Shown piece after piece: positions 1 through 11,078 of a stretch of DNA of 64,000 nucleotides. The position numbers were made by a program, and so were the translations under genes. Position 1 is the stretch's first letter; every line of letters starts with the position of its first letter. Origin of the DNA: Tribonema minus (taxonomy: Eukaryota > Sar > Xanthophyceae > Tribonematales > Tribonemataceae); the NCBI GenBank assembly GCA_017506865.1, contig JAFCMP010000550.1, positions 496,001-560,000 on the forward strand, written 5' to 3'. The notes beneath the pieces were generated by a model, which saw only the letters and a program-made list of their open reading frames with translations, had not been told where the DNA came from and made no database searches.

Positions 1-549
1 TGACACAAGGCCAAGGCCAACATTCCCATTAAATCTGCTTCGGGGCCATGCATGATGGCCAATATACAGTCAGAGCAGACATGCATCCACTTGCAAATGA
101 TGACCGAATGACACAACGAGCAAGCAACACATCCAGGGAAGACCCACATTGAACAGCAGCAGCAGCGTTCTCCATTTACAGCGAGCGGCATCGGCTGCCG
201 CGCAGAGAGCACCTGTCTCCAGTGGTAGAGGCCATTCATGTGGCGTGCACGATATGTATCACACGGCGTATAGAGGGCAGCAATGGTACTTCCAGAGTAC
301 ATGCCCCACACCCACAACCTCTGCACCATATGTCTCCTCCCCCTCTCTCTCTTTCCTCGCCCAGCGTATGCTCTGCGCTAATGAGTAGTGCACCCCGGGG
401 ATCGCCACTGCAGCAGCCACCTAGCCGCGCAACGTGGCCCCCTCGCGACAGTCCGCCTAGCCTAGCTTTACACCGCCGATTACGAACCACGCACACACGG
501 TGAGGCTGGCATCTAAGCAGTCATGGCCAAAACTAGGTGTACACGACAT
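1..549. other. Non-coding stretch downstream of the LSM14 gene
   Basis: I see no gene here. The short open frames on both strands lack splice logic and protein-like composition. On the minus strand a TGTAA pentamer (plus-strand positions 468-472) lies about 80 bases past the LSM14 stop codon. TGTAA is the usual polyadenylation signal in green algae, so this could mark the 3' end of that transcript. Confidence 0.5.
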
Positions 550-3500
550 TCAGGTGCTGGTGCCCTGCGTGCCACTGCCACTGCGCTGGTTGTAGCTCCT
601 GTACCCCCCCCTGTATCCCCCGCGCCCCCTCCCCTGGTAGCGCCTGCACAAACGCGCACATGAGGTGTGTGCAACAGAATGAAAGAACTGCGACATGAGC
701 ATTGTGCCAAACCAAGAGCTGCCTGTGTCAGCGTGCATCACAAAAGTGCAAGTACCGGCTGGCAATGTAGCGCAACAGCATGGCTCTCTGTCGTCAACAC
801 AACACATGCAGTATATATATTGAGCAGCTTGAGCTGCACTATACGCACATTTCAACCCATGCACTGACTGCAATGGAATACTGCTACGGCAAGCTTCATG
901 TCTGTGCCGAGCTTTACAATAACCATGTCTATTGATGAGCTTTGAAGGCGGCGGCATGAGCATACCCACATTGCAAACGGCATCACAAAAACTCATCTCT
1001 ATAGCAAGGCCCATATGCACGTGGGTGCTGCAACTGTCAAATTGTGATTGAAACGAACAAGCCAATTTCACCTGCCAATGCAGCAAGCCCACATTGGAAC
1101 GCGAGCAAGTGCTGCTCCTTAATAACCAAATTTAGCACGCGGTCTTGCCTGTTGCCTGTGTTGACGCCAGTAGCGCCGAATGTTTCCGTGTTGAGCTTCC
1201 GCTCCGTGAAGCCCGGCACCCTGTGCCTCCCATCCAGGGCGTCGCACGAGATCTGCATGCACATGTGCATAAATCACATACATACGTAGTGCACATGTCA
1301 AGGGGCAAACACGTTGGTAGGTGCGCTGACACGACGCTTCGACAGCACATGACAAGCGCACGTCTATGGGCACGATTCAGAAATCTTAAAAGTGTTGAGG
1401 TTGAGTGTTGAAGTTGGCCCTGTGTCGCCCACTCAGCAGCATGGGACACGCAACTGCAGTGAATGGCACTTTGTGACAAGCACGCAGTGAGCGTACAAGG
1501 ACTACATGCTTCCGCACTCATGGTGTTCATGGACAAGCCGGCTGTCTACTTTTTGAGGCTCTTTTTCGAAGTAGCGGCAAACATGTCCAGCTACTTTGTC
1601 ACAATCTCCCACAGGCCAGTAAGATCGCAGCAAACACTGCCTCTGACATCACTTTCCGGAAGCATAGATGGCAGCTGCCGTACCCACTTCCTACCTAAAG
1701 TAAGCTGCTGATGATATGCTTCTGACACGCAGGCACAAGAGCATGAACAGCACAGGACATTCATGCTATGTCTCAGCCACCAGCACCTTGCCCTACAACC
1801 AGCCATAACTTGATCAAAGCACATGGCACATAATGAGGAAGCGTTATGGTACATCCAGCCTGTTGCTGAAGCAGAGGCTGCGCGGTACCATTGACCACAT
1901 TGAGACTGTTGGCCCCGATCACAGCACAGACGGTGCCTGTGACACGCAACTCAGCAGCCAACAAAGCTTCTGGCATGTCGCATTTTTTTTGCTGCGCCTA
2001 CAGCAAGGTCAAGTTGAAGTTGAAGTATGTTACATCCCTGCATAAAAGCAGCCACCAGCGCCGGTGCTGTGCCACCACCCCTGACCACAAGCACAGACCC
2101 CTGATGAGTTGCAGCACAAGTGAACAACTTCAAGCTGTGAAAAACTTCAAGCGGCAACGCACCTCATCAAAGAAGCTGCTCTTGTTGTACTTCTTGGGCG
2201 CGGGGGCAGGCGCCGCCGCCAGTGCCAGTGCCTCCCCGCCGTCCAAACCCCCCGCAGCATCCGCCGCCGTCCCCACGCCATAGATCTCAGTCCTCTCCGC
2301 ATCCTTGTCAAACTGCGACAGCGCAGCCTGTGCAGCCGATGATGACGATGGTTTCATGTCAAAGTGTTCAACAACTTCGGCTCAGAATGAAGTCCATTTT
2401 ACTCAGGAACCAGCCAAAGGCGTTGGGAGAGAGGGAAGCGAGTGCCACGTGTCGAGTGCCATGCAATCGACCACCTTGTGGCGCTCAGTCAATCACTGAT
2501 AATCAGAGTACACAGTGGCATTGATCAAAAACTGAGCAAGCTGCTAAGCGCGGAGTAGGTGTTGTACTTCGACTATGGTGTTTTACTTCAAGTGTGTGGC
2601 TCTGCGCGCAGAGGCCGCTGGTCTTCATACACGTACCGAACTGCTACCAGCGTCTCCAGGAGCCAGCTTGGAGCAAGGCCAGTCACAGCATGCCTGTCCA
2701 TCACTGATGACCTTCCAGCAATCGTCACATCACAAGTGTTCGAAATTCAACAACAATACGACACAAGACCCAGTGAGCCCCAGACTTCAACACAGCCGAA
2801 AGCATCTGCACTGCAGAACTTGAACGAATGTACTACGAAGTATGCGATTTCCTCTTTTTCTTTTGCTTCAAAAACTTTTTTTTGAAAAGCTGACATCACC
2901 TTGATAATCCTGAAGTCCAAGTGCAGTAGCAGCGAGGGCGTAAGCCAAGAGATTAGACTGATGCTCCTGCTGTCGCCTCCAACAGCCGCTCTTGAAGTAC
3001 GGAAAAGCGCGCTGCCCTTCGCGCACAGGCAACGGCCGTGACACTCACGGAACTCTATCATGACCTGCACACCATACCACGCTATCGACAGCCAAGCACA
3101 CCAGCTGGCTGTGCTGATTTTCACCTCTGTACCAGTATCCCCCCCCCCCTTGAAGTTGAAGTTACACCTTGTCATGACCGCGTCTTACCTGGAAGTCAAA
3201 CTCCTCCGATTCCACAGCGATCCCCCCGCCCCCCCTGTTGGGCCTTGCCATGAGGTGGTCCCCAGTGCCTGTAAGCGGTTAAACATGGAGAAAAAGCATA
3301 CAACCACATCGGGGTGAGCGGCATTCAGTGCCAAATAGAATGTGGAGCAATCGAGTGCCACATATTTGAGATGTCATGAAAGCCTGCGACCAGTGTGAAG
3401 GCTGCGACCAGCAGCAACGTAGCGCGCAGTGAGTCCACTACTGACTGTCAGGTGATGTTTTTGAGCACAAGTTCAACCTCAACCTACGGTCTTGCCTGGG

Positions 3501-6083
3501 ATCGCGTGCGGGCCACTGGGGCCTGGTGGAGCGCTGTCCCCTCCCCGCTTGCCCCCTTCTCCCTTGGGCTTGAAGTTGGGTTTCTGCAAACGTCAAACAG
3601 CAAACACGTGCGCGCCCATGTTTCATGTCAGCTTCAGTGCTCCATTGAATCAGTGCGCATGACTGAGGATATATGGCGTCACATGCTATTGGAACTGGGG
3701 GTTGAACTTATGCGTGCTCTGCAACCTGCCAGGTGCGCCAATAGGGCATCAATTTCCGATGCACCCCTGCCTCGTCCGTTCCAGCTTGATGCTTGCTCTG
3801 AATGTGAGGCAAAGACAGCAAGCGCTAGCATGCATAAATCTGCAGCAAAGAGTAGGTAAGACATACGCAGGTGCAGTGAAGCGGCGTGCCAATACCCGGT
3901 CATGAATGGTGTACAGCCAGGCGTGCTTTGACCTGTGTACTCCAACACTTGTGCTTTGAATGTGTACAGGATACTGTCTTGTCTATAATCAAGGACACTG
4001 GACGGCTTTTTTGTTTCCGCGTAAAAAGGGGGGGTGGACGTCCTTTTCGCGCAGCCAATTAAAAGGGGTGGACGCATTTTAAGAAGAGCACAAAGATCTA
4101 CTTCGATGCACTACGTCCTTCTTCAGGGATGATTACCGCTCGCAATCTCGCGAAACAGCGGAGCCGCAAAAAAACGTTTCAAAGCGTTTCGCCCCATAGC
4201 CAGGTTTTTTTTTTGTCAGGGTCCGTGTGCCCCAACAACAGCCTTCGAAGTACCAAAGTGCTGCAGGTATCCATTGAACAGAGGTCAAAGCTGGTAAACA
4301 GCGTCTATTAGGCTTCGAGCCAGTCATGCAGCAACGTACAGCAGCACCGCCTGGCCCAGCTCCAGCACCACGAGCAAGTTCAGCTTTGCTCTGAACATGG
4401 CGTGAACATAGTAATTGGACTGTGTGGCACACAAAGAGGGGTGAACATCTTATTGTTGAAGCATTTATATATGGGGTGGACATCTTTTTGATGCAGCAAT
4501 TAAAAGGGTGTCCTATGTTTTGGTTATGGCGTTAAAACCAACAAAAAAGCCGTCCAGTGTCATTAATTATAGACAAGACGGTACATAAATATGGTAGTGC
4601 AATGACCCACAAATGATAAAATTGGCAGCGCTCAACTGACCTTGTGCGGAGGCTGGTACTTAGCGGGCTTCCCTCCTCCCTCCAGCTTTCCTGTGTCTGC
4701 CCTCTGCTGCTGCTCCTGATGCAGCAGATTGAGAGCCAGTGCGGAGACAGATGTTGTTGCAATGAATCATTGGGGACAAGTAAGCAAGGCAGACCCAGCA
4801 AAGTGAGTCGTTGCACACCACCATTGTGAGCTCTGCTGTACAACAACCTGCACTCTATGACATACCCAACCGCAACCTCCCTACCCCAACACCACACGCG
4901 CGCAGCACTTGAAGTTCAAGTTGAAGTTACCTGTGCCGGCACGGGCGGCGGCCCCAGTGCCCCCGGGGGCGGCGCCACCATGGGCTGTGCAGGTTTGGGT
5001 GCTTCAGCAGGTGTGTCGTGAACGTGCAGGTCTTTGATGTCCTGCCCCCTGAACACTATGCACCCAAAGATTTCATCCGATGCGGGCACCTGTGAGGCAG
5101 CGCACACAGCGCAGCGTTCATAGAAGTTAATTGAGAAAGTTCGTGGCCGTTGTCAGCAGACAGCGGCGCAATCACGGTGTTGATGCAATGCAGTTGCAGG
5201 GCGATCAGCAAAAGTGTCACTCGTAGTGCAGCCTCTGTGCATGGATGGTTTGGCGCGCCACTGCCTGGTGCTTTGTGTAGCTCCAGCTGATGAGTCAGCA
5301 GTGCTCAGGAGTATGAGCATCAGTGTGAGTATACGCACGCAGCCAGTCGCTACAAACATTGTCAACGACATACGGCGTTGATCTCTCTGCGCTTTCTGGC
5401 ATACTTGCATACCTGTGGGCCCTCCACCCTGTTCTCCGTGCCCCAGCTTTTTACATCCTGCGGCGGAGGGCAGCGCAAGAGACAGAGTTAAGAGGGGTCA
5501 TGAGTTTTCAGAGACAAAAGCGGGCACTAGTTTTGTTGATTGCATGTATGCGCGCTTGCAGGTGAGCCCTCGACCGCTTTTCTCAGCTCAAGCACATGGT
5601 AGACTGCAACAGGAAACAGGGACAGACAAACAAGCCCTCTGCAGCTGCAGGTCGACAAAGTATAACAGATCAAGACCATCGATTGCAGCATCATGGCATG
5701 GCTACTAGACTCAACATCAAGAGAAAATCCCATGGAGTGCCTGGCCGCACTGAGCAGTCCAGATGTAGTTGAAGATCAGTTGTGCATGCCGATTGCAATG
5801 CCGCAGACGCATTCGTGGTGGAAGGTGATACTCAGCGTCATTATATGAATGGTTTGATTGTATGAGCATTGATAACTCAATGACCACAGTGTATCATGAA
5901 GCTGCCGGAGGTGAGCATCGAGCCTGCAAGAGGTAATTTTGCGTTTGCTAACAAGAACAGCTGGCTCACCTGCAGTGTGACGGAGGAGTTCTCGACGTCA
6001 ATGCCATAGAGAATGCCCTCATATCGGATATCCTTTTTAGATATCAGCGAAATTCGGCTGCCGATCAGCTGCTGAGAGCTCAT
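550..6083 (-). CDS. LSM14: LSM14/Scd6/DCP5-family mRNP (P-body) protein, 9 exons
   Basis: Cytoplasmic RNA-binding protein of the LSM14/RAP55/Scd6/DCP5 family, which represses translation and promotes decapping in P-bodies. Exons, 5' to 3' on the minus strand: 6083-5970, 5457-5413, 5089-4931, 4715-4641, 3583-3496, 3268-3189, 2327-2163, 1252-1149 and 643-550, giving 307 aa. The N-terminal Lsm domain starts [19 protein letters not shown] and continues through VKSWGTENR and [18 protein letters not shown]. Then follow a Pro/Gly linker, an FDF box (EFDFQ, about 183-187), an FFD box (YNKSSFFDE, 234-242), a TFG box (ETFG, about 265-268) and a C-terminal RGG tail ([12 protein letters not shown]). All family boxes are present in the usual order. 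The start is the ATG directly before the Lsm domain. All joins keep frame, but introns 5 and 8 do so only with GC donors (CAG|GCAAGA), because nearby GT sites give the wrong phase. Exons 5 and 6 are less conserved and their borders are less certain. Confidence 0.9.
3972..4583. mobile_element. 612-bp non-autonomous DNA transposon (MITE-like) with about 44-bp terminal inverted repeats
   Basis: The left end (3972-4015) and the reverse complement of the right end (4539-4583) match closely. Both read TAC[T/C]GTCTTGTCTATAAT and then GACACTGGACGGC, followed by TTTTTTGTT. The element lies in LSM14 intron 4 and has no convincing coding sequence. Subterminal copies of a GGGGTGGAC motif follow AATTAAAAG on both sides (about 4030-4075 and 4435-4515). 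TA dinucleotides at both outer ends would fit a TA target duplication as in Tc1/mariner-like elements, but the family is not assigned. It appears tolerated because it is intronic. Confidence 0.7.
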
Positions 6084-7120
6084 CCCGCTCCCTACGCCGC
6101 TTCAAACTAGCACCAATGCTCCCTCCTCCTGTTCGCTGCAGCTTTGCTCCAGATGACCACAACGCACTCCGCACACTCCTCTCCTTGCCTGCTAGTATCT
6201 GCAGCAGCGTGAGAGCGGTGCTATGTGCGTTACTGCTGAGACAAGCGTATGCTTCAGAAACCAGTAGAAGATAGAGACGGACAGTCGCATGCTCTACGAT
6301 GATACGAGCGCTCAGGCGGCGGCGCAGACGAACACATTGGTGAAAGGCGATATGTATCGCTGCTACCGCATCAGATGCGCGCTGACCCCGAGGCTTTGCC
6401 CCTGTTTTCGCAAGGTCGTTCCCCATTTGTTGAGGTGCCATGGATGGACAGCGCTAGTGTGAGTTGAGGACCACAATCAGATAGGTCATAGGCTGCATTA
6501 TCGCTCCTTGACACTTGCCTGGGCTTGCCTGAGGCTCTCTCTGCAATAGCTATAGCTAGCTGTCTGCACTTTTGGCTGAACAAGGGCGAGGCTTGATACA
6601 TACCCTCAGAACTTCCGATGTTGAACTCTGACCTTCGGGGGGGGGGGGGGGGGGGGGTTCAAAGAGGTTGCCTCGGAGAGTCAGCAGGCTAGCATCCGAG
6701 TCAACATGTCCGCCCAATCTCTTTAAGCAGTATGACGGCAGCAGCTGGTGCACTTGCAAGTATGTGCGACGGTACACACTGTGCGCGAATACTGTTTCAT
6801 GGCTGCAGAATAGACAAAGTACATCTGGTTTTGCCCCCCCCGGGCCAGCTCGCCAACATCGAAAGGTGTGGCAGCGCCATGAAGTGGAGGGTGGGGGCTG
6901 CTTGTCTGGCGCGCCTAGCATGTTTCACCAGCCATGGTGCATCTGGCGCGCCGCAGCAGCACCTGCCACATTTCAGCCGCACATTTGGAGCCCTATCACA
7001 CAGCACCAGCAGGCCAGAGGAGCATAACGTTCGAGCTCGCGGCATCGGAAAGGACATGGAAAGCTTTGCAGTTCGCCTCTCAAGCAGCACGAGCAGCTAC
7101 TTCCCTCCCCTCACGCCACC
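6084..7120. other. Intergenic region upstream of LSM14, with a 21-base G run
   Basis: No gene is supported. The first few hundred bases presumably hold the LSM14 5' leader and promoter (minus strand), but I see no clear TATA element. A homopolymer of 21 G residues spans 6637-6657. Confidence 0.45.
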
Positions 7121-7870
7121 CAAGGATACTATCTTCGGGCCTTTTGGCACCGTTGATTGTCATACCAATTGCTCTTCGAGCTGATCCGTGGCTGAAGCAG
7201 AAGGAGTGGGGCTCATGCAGCTGTGCGCAGCTGCTGCAGACTACGCCTGCTCGGCCGTCGCCAGGGCTCGTGCCTTTTCCGCCATGTGCCGACCAACCTG
7301 CGCTTGAAGTTCGCCACCAAGGACACTATCCCGGGGCTTCACGGCACCCTGGATTGTTGACCCTACTCCTATGGAGTGTTGTTCGTGTGGCGGCAAACCG
7401 CAGCTTCTGCTGGCACCTCTGGCCCCGACTGCTGCATCGGCGACTGTGGACATCGGACCTGCGCTGCCTCCACCAGCACTTGCCGCCGTACACCGCATTT
7501 GCTGCCCCAGCACCTCACATCTGGCCACTATCTTGGGACCTAGCGGTACCCTTGATTGTTGTTACACACACTCTGTCAGAGTCTTGTCCGTGGGGAGGGT
7601 CAGCGATGCGGCGACGGCGCAGGCAGGTGGCGGCTTCGCCTGCTTGGTGGCCTACGCCGACGCAGCGACCGAGTGTCAAGCCTGCTGCCTGCTGCGCCAA
7701 GATCATCAACGCGAACACCAACACCTGCAACCACACCGTCGAAGACCGGAGCCTATCCGCCGCCGTCCCTGCCGCCGGCGATGGCGCACGCCTTCAACCC
7801 ACAACCGACACAAGGACACTATCTTGGGGCCTCGTGGCACCCTTGATTGTTAGTCATACAACTCTGCGGA
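7121..7870. repeat. Degenerate tandem repeat, about 200-bp unit, four recognisable units
   Basis: A diagnostic block of the type CAAGGACACTATCTTGGG, followed about 15 bases later by GGCACCCTTGATTGTT, occurs at 7121, 7318, 7521 and 7811. The spacings are 197, 203 and 290. Intervening sequence also resembles itself between units, for example the GGCGACGGCGCAGGC-like GC-rich block near 7610 and 7910. The repeat keeps a 396-codon frame open on the plus strand (6934-8124), but that frame has no recognisable domain and I do not call it a gene. Confidence 0.7.
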
Positions 7871-8103
7871 GTGTTGTCCAAGGCATGTGGTTAGAGAGCG
7901 GCGCCTGTGCGCGGCGACGGGGCAGGCGGCGGCAGCTGCTTGGCGGGAGCGGCGCGGAGGAGCAGGAGCAGGAGCAGCAGGAGGAAGGAGTTCGCAGCAG
8001 GGGTTCCAGTGTGCGGCCGGGGACACCGGGGGGGGTAACACTAGCAAATAGAAGGGCGGGTTTTAGTAGATATGCTTGCTGGGTGACAGGATCAGCCTTT
8101 GCA

Positions 8104-8492
8104 GCACCAGTGCCTGGCACTTAGTGATCCATGACCATTGTCCTCAGTTCTGGGCGCTGCTACCAGTAGCCCAGGCCTGCACAAAGCTGTTCACGGTTAG
8201 GACCATTTTGGCAGAGACACGGGAGGCCTCAAAGTGGGTCTGGTCGTGTAGAGGCAGTAGCTTAGGCACTTTGGTGCAGCATGATAGTGGGGACCGATCG
8301 GGGTTTGGGTGGGGTTTGTTGGGGTTGGGTTGGACTCTTCGTAGCAACAGCATTGATACTCTTAGCACCAGTGCCTGGTGCCCAGTGATCATTTTGCCTA
8401 GAGGCGTGATTCAGACGTGTCAGCATGGTCCTCAGTTCTGGGCGCTGTCAAAGGCGACCCAGGCCTGCATAAATCTTTTTCAAGACGGGACA
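8104..8492. repeat. Two-copy direct repeat, about 265 bp apart
   Basis: The block beginning CACCAGTGCCTGG and containing GTCCTCAGTTCTGGGCGCTG and CCCAGGCCTGCA occurs at about 8104-8204 and again at about 8366-8492. Between the copies is a G-rich stretch of GGGTTTGGG and GGGTTGGG motifs at about 8293-8335. No gene is seen between 8493 and 9202. Confidence 0.65.
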
Positions 8493-9202
8493 AGTGTGCC
8501 TCACGGCTGCGCAACCCTAAGTAGGGTTTGGTTGTGGGGTGTTGGTGGTAGTGTGAAGAGGGGGAAGCCTTTTTGCGGTTGAGTCTCTCTTCGGAGAAGA
8601 AGGAATGTTGCATTGAGTGCACATCCAAAGAGAGGGCTTTTCGCGCCCCTTGCGAAGCGAAATTAATAAAAGTACAGTATGTCAAGTGTGCCATTGCGGA
8701 ATAATAGCCCTGCGGGCTGGGGGAAAGTCCTAGGGACGCGTGCAGATAGAGTGCACCATGGTGCTACAAAAAGCAACAAGAGCATTGTGTTTGTCACAAG
8801 CTGTGGGAATTTGATGGCAGGGTTGTTGAATTGCAAACATGTTGGAAAGCTGGCCATGCAGACAGGCACACCGTTGTCAGTGCACAGCAGCAGAGGAAGC
8901 AGGGGCACAGGAGGCGGCACATGTGACAACGTGTGCAATGAAATAAGTAATATCTTACAAATGCCCAAAACTTTGAAGCTATCCGTGGTTGCAAAACAAC
9001 ACGTAAACATAACTTTCCCCTAAACTTGAGAGACTTGAAGCGCAAATTTCAGCCACGCTGAGCGGCAGGTAAGCAGCCATTTCGTGCGTTTGGAGGGCTG
9101 CACGACTCCACTGTGAGTTCTGTGATGACTGCTCCACCGCCTGGGGTTATCAAAGGCAAAAGCACACCCGACGCTGCTTCATTGCACACTGCAGATGTGT
9201 AT

Positions 9203-9324
9203 GTTGGCAAGCAGGGCAAAGCAGGAGTTCAGCACACAATATACCGTTGTATGTCATGGTTGTTGGCAAGCAGGGCAAAGCAGGAGTTCAGCACACAACG
9301 TAACGTTGTATGTCATGGTTGTTG
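9203..9324. repeat. 59-bp tandem duplication
   Basis: The unit starting GTTGGCAAGCAGGGCAAAG occurs at 9203 and 9262 with near identity, and a third copy begins at 9321 and stops after a few bases. The period is 59 bases. Confidence 0.85.
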
Positions 9325-9573
9325 ATACCACATTATGTAGCTTCAAATGCATACACAGTGACTGTCCAGAGGAATGCACTTACTCCATGCAGGTTTTATG
9401 GCGATATCAGAAGTGTGCTATCACGTCCTGCTGTGCCAGCTTGGTCTGCGCCTCAGCTGCTCTCCTACCACATGATGCTGTTGACACCAGTGCGTTGTTG
9501 GAAGCACCTGGCCTCTTGAAGAATGCAATGCCATGGCACCTGCTGCCAGATGGCAGTCCAATGCTCACGACGC

Positions 9574-10150
9574 GCCAAGTCAACCGAGCACAACTTGCTG
9601 CGTGCTCACTGCATGCATGGCCCAGTGCGTCAGCATGCACAGGCAGCTCCGCAAGCCTCGCATGTTGCATATGTCTTCAGCTGCAGTCAGTCCAAGGCAG
9701 TCACCATCGAAACACTGTCAGGTGGCAAGGACCGGCCATGGCAGTTCAATGCTCATGAGTCGCCAATTTAACCGACCGCAACCTGATGCGTGCTCACTGC
9801 ATACACGGCCCAGTGTGACAGCATGCACTGGCAGCTCTGCACGCCTCGCATGTTGCACAATTCTTCAGCTGCAGCCAGCCCAAGCCAGTCGCCGCTGCAA
9901 ACAGTTGGCAAGTACCAGGCTGAGCAATTGAAATTCATGGCTGATGGAATGCCAAGTCAATAATCGCAGTCTGCTGCGTGCTCACTGCTCGCCTTGACAG
10001 CATACAGATCTGCAAGCCTCGAACTCGTTTGTTGAATTATGGCTTCAGTTTCCGCCGGCCAGGCCAGTTGCCGTTGCGAACAGTTGGCAAGCACCAGCTA
10101 TGGAGGTTCATCGCTAATGGGCTGCCAAGTCAACCAACCACCATTTACTG
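9574..10150. repeat. Degenerate satellite-like repeat, about 170-190-bp unit
   Basis: The boundary motif GCCAAGTCAACC, or a close variant, occurs at about 9574, 9762, 9951 and 10123. Each is followed by a TGCGTGCTCACTGC block and then a GGCAGCTC..CCTCG block in most units. Spacings are about 188, 189 and 172. The units have diverged, which suggests an old array. Confidence 0.65.
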
Positions 10151-10517
10151 CATATCTGCAAGTCACCGGAACCAGCATTATTGTGCTCCTCCTGCTTGTC
10201 GAGTGGCTTTACCTTGTTATTGCCTGCAGCAGCCCATCGTCGCAACAGACACTGAAATCCGAACCTGGTGCCCGAGATACAGTTGCATAAGACACACACC
10301 CGCTCGATGGATACAGCTTGTTCCACAGCTGCATTGGGGCGTATGCTGCAGACATGTGTGGTAGCTGAGCCTAGTCATGCTCAGCAGGTCTTGATGGACA
10401 TTCACAAGCTACACCGGTGCTCAGTTGCTGCTTCTCCCGCCCTTGCATGGGGTTAAATTGCTTTCACCAGCACCACTGGCTGCCACACGTGGCTCAGCAC
10501 TGCTCATCATGAAGCAA

Positions 10518-11078
10518 GGGCTGTTGCTGCACCTCACTCGGCACCTGCTCTCGCGTGCTGCGTTAGGTTGCCGTGCCTCGCTCAGGCAGCTCCACAGACA
10601 GTCCTCCGCGAGCTGTACCGCACCGGCTGCTGCTTCTTTCTGCTGCGCGCGCCTACATACTCTTTGAGCTAGCCTCATCACTTGCTTGAAGACCATCCTC
10701 CTCGGGCTGTTGCTGCACCTCACTCGGCACCTGCTCTCGCGTGCTGCGTTAGGTTGCCCGTGCCTCGCTCAGGCAGCTCCACAGACAGTCCTCCGCGAGC
10801 TGTACCGCACCGGGCTGCTGCTTCTTTCTGCTGCGCGCGCCTACATACTCTTTGAGCTAGCCTCATCACTTGCTTGAAGACCATCCTCCTTGGGCTGTTG
10901 ATGCACCTCACTCGGCACCTGCTCTCGCGTGCTGCGTTAGGTTGCCGTGCCTCGCTCAGGCAGCTCCACAGACAGTCCTCCGCAAACTGTACCGCACCGG
11001 GCTGCTGCTTCTTTCTGCTGCGCGCGCCTACATACTCTTTGAGCTAGCCTCATCACTTGCTTGAAGACCATCCTCCTC
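10518..11078. repeat. Three-copy tandem repeat, 186-188-bp unit, nearly identical
   Basis: Units begin at 10518, 10704 and 10892 with GGGCTGTTG[C/A]TGCACC. They run through GCACCTGCTCTCGCGTGC, CAGGCAGCTCCACAGACAG and TGCTGCGCGCGCCTACATAC, and end with CTTGCTTGAAGACCATCC. The copies differ by a few substitutions and one-base indels. Those indels change the frame between copies, so this is a non-coding minisatellite or satellite rather than a repeat protein. Confidence 0.9.

Noticed and set aside
4129-4483. ORFs inside the inverted-repeat element as a transposase
   Set aside because: Short, on both strands, no catalytic motif; the element is best read as non-autonomous.
6934-8124. 396-codon open frame on the plus strand
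   Set aside because: It overlays a degenerate tandem repeat, is rich in Trp/His/Cys in no sensible order, has no domain, and the repeat-unit spacing is not always a multiple of three. Treated as chance.
10421-11064. Repeated similar ORFs on both strands (repeat protein)
   Set aside because: They arise from the 186-188-bp DNA repeat; one-base indels between units change frame, so the conserved item is DNA, not protein.
9574-11078. Possible CRISPR array
   Set aside because: Units are long, contiguous and without spacers, in a eukaryotic intron-rich genome.
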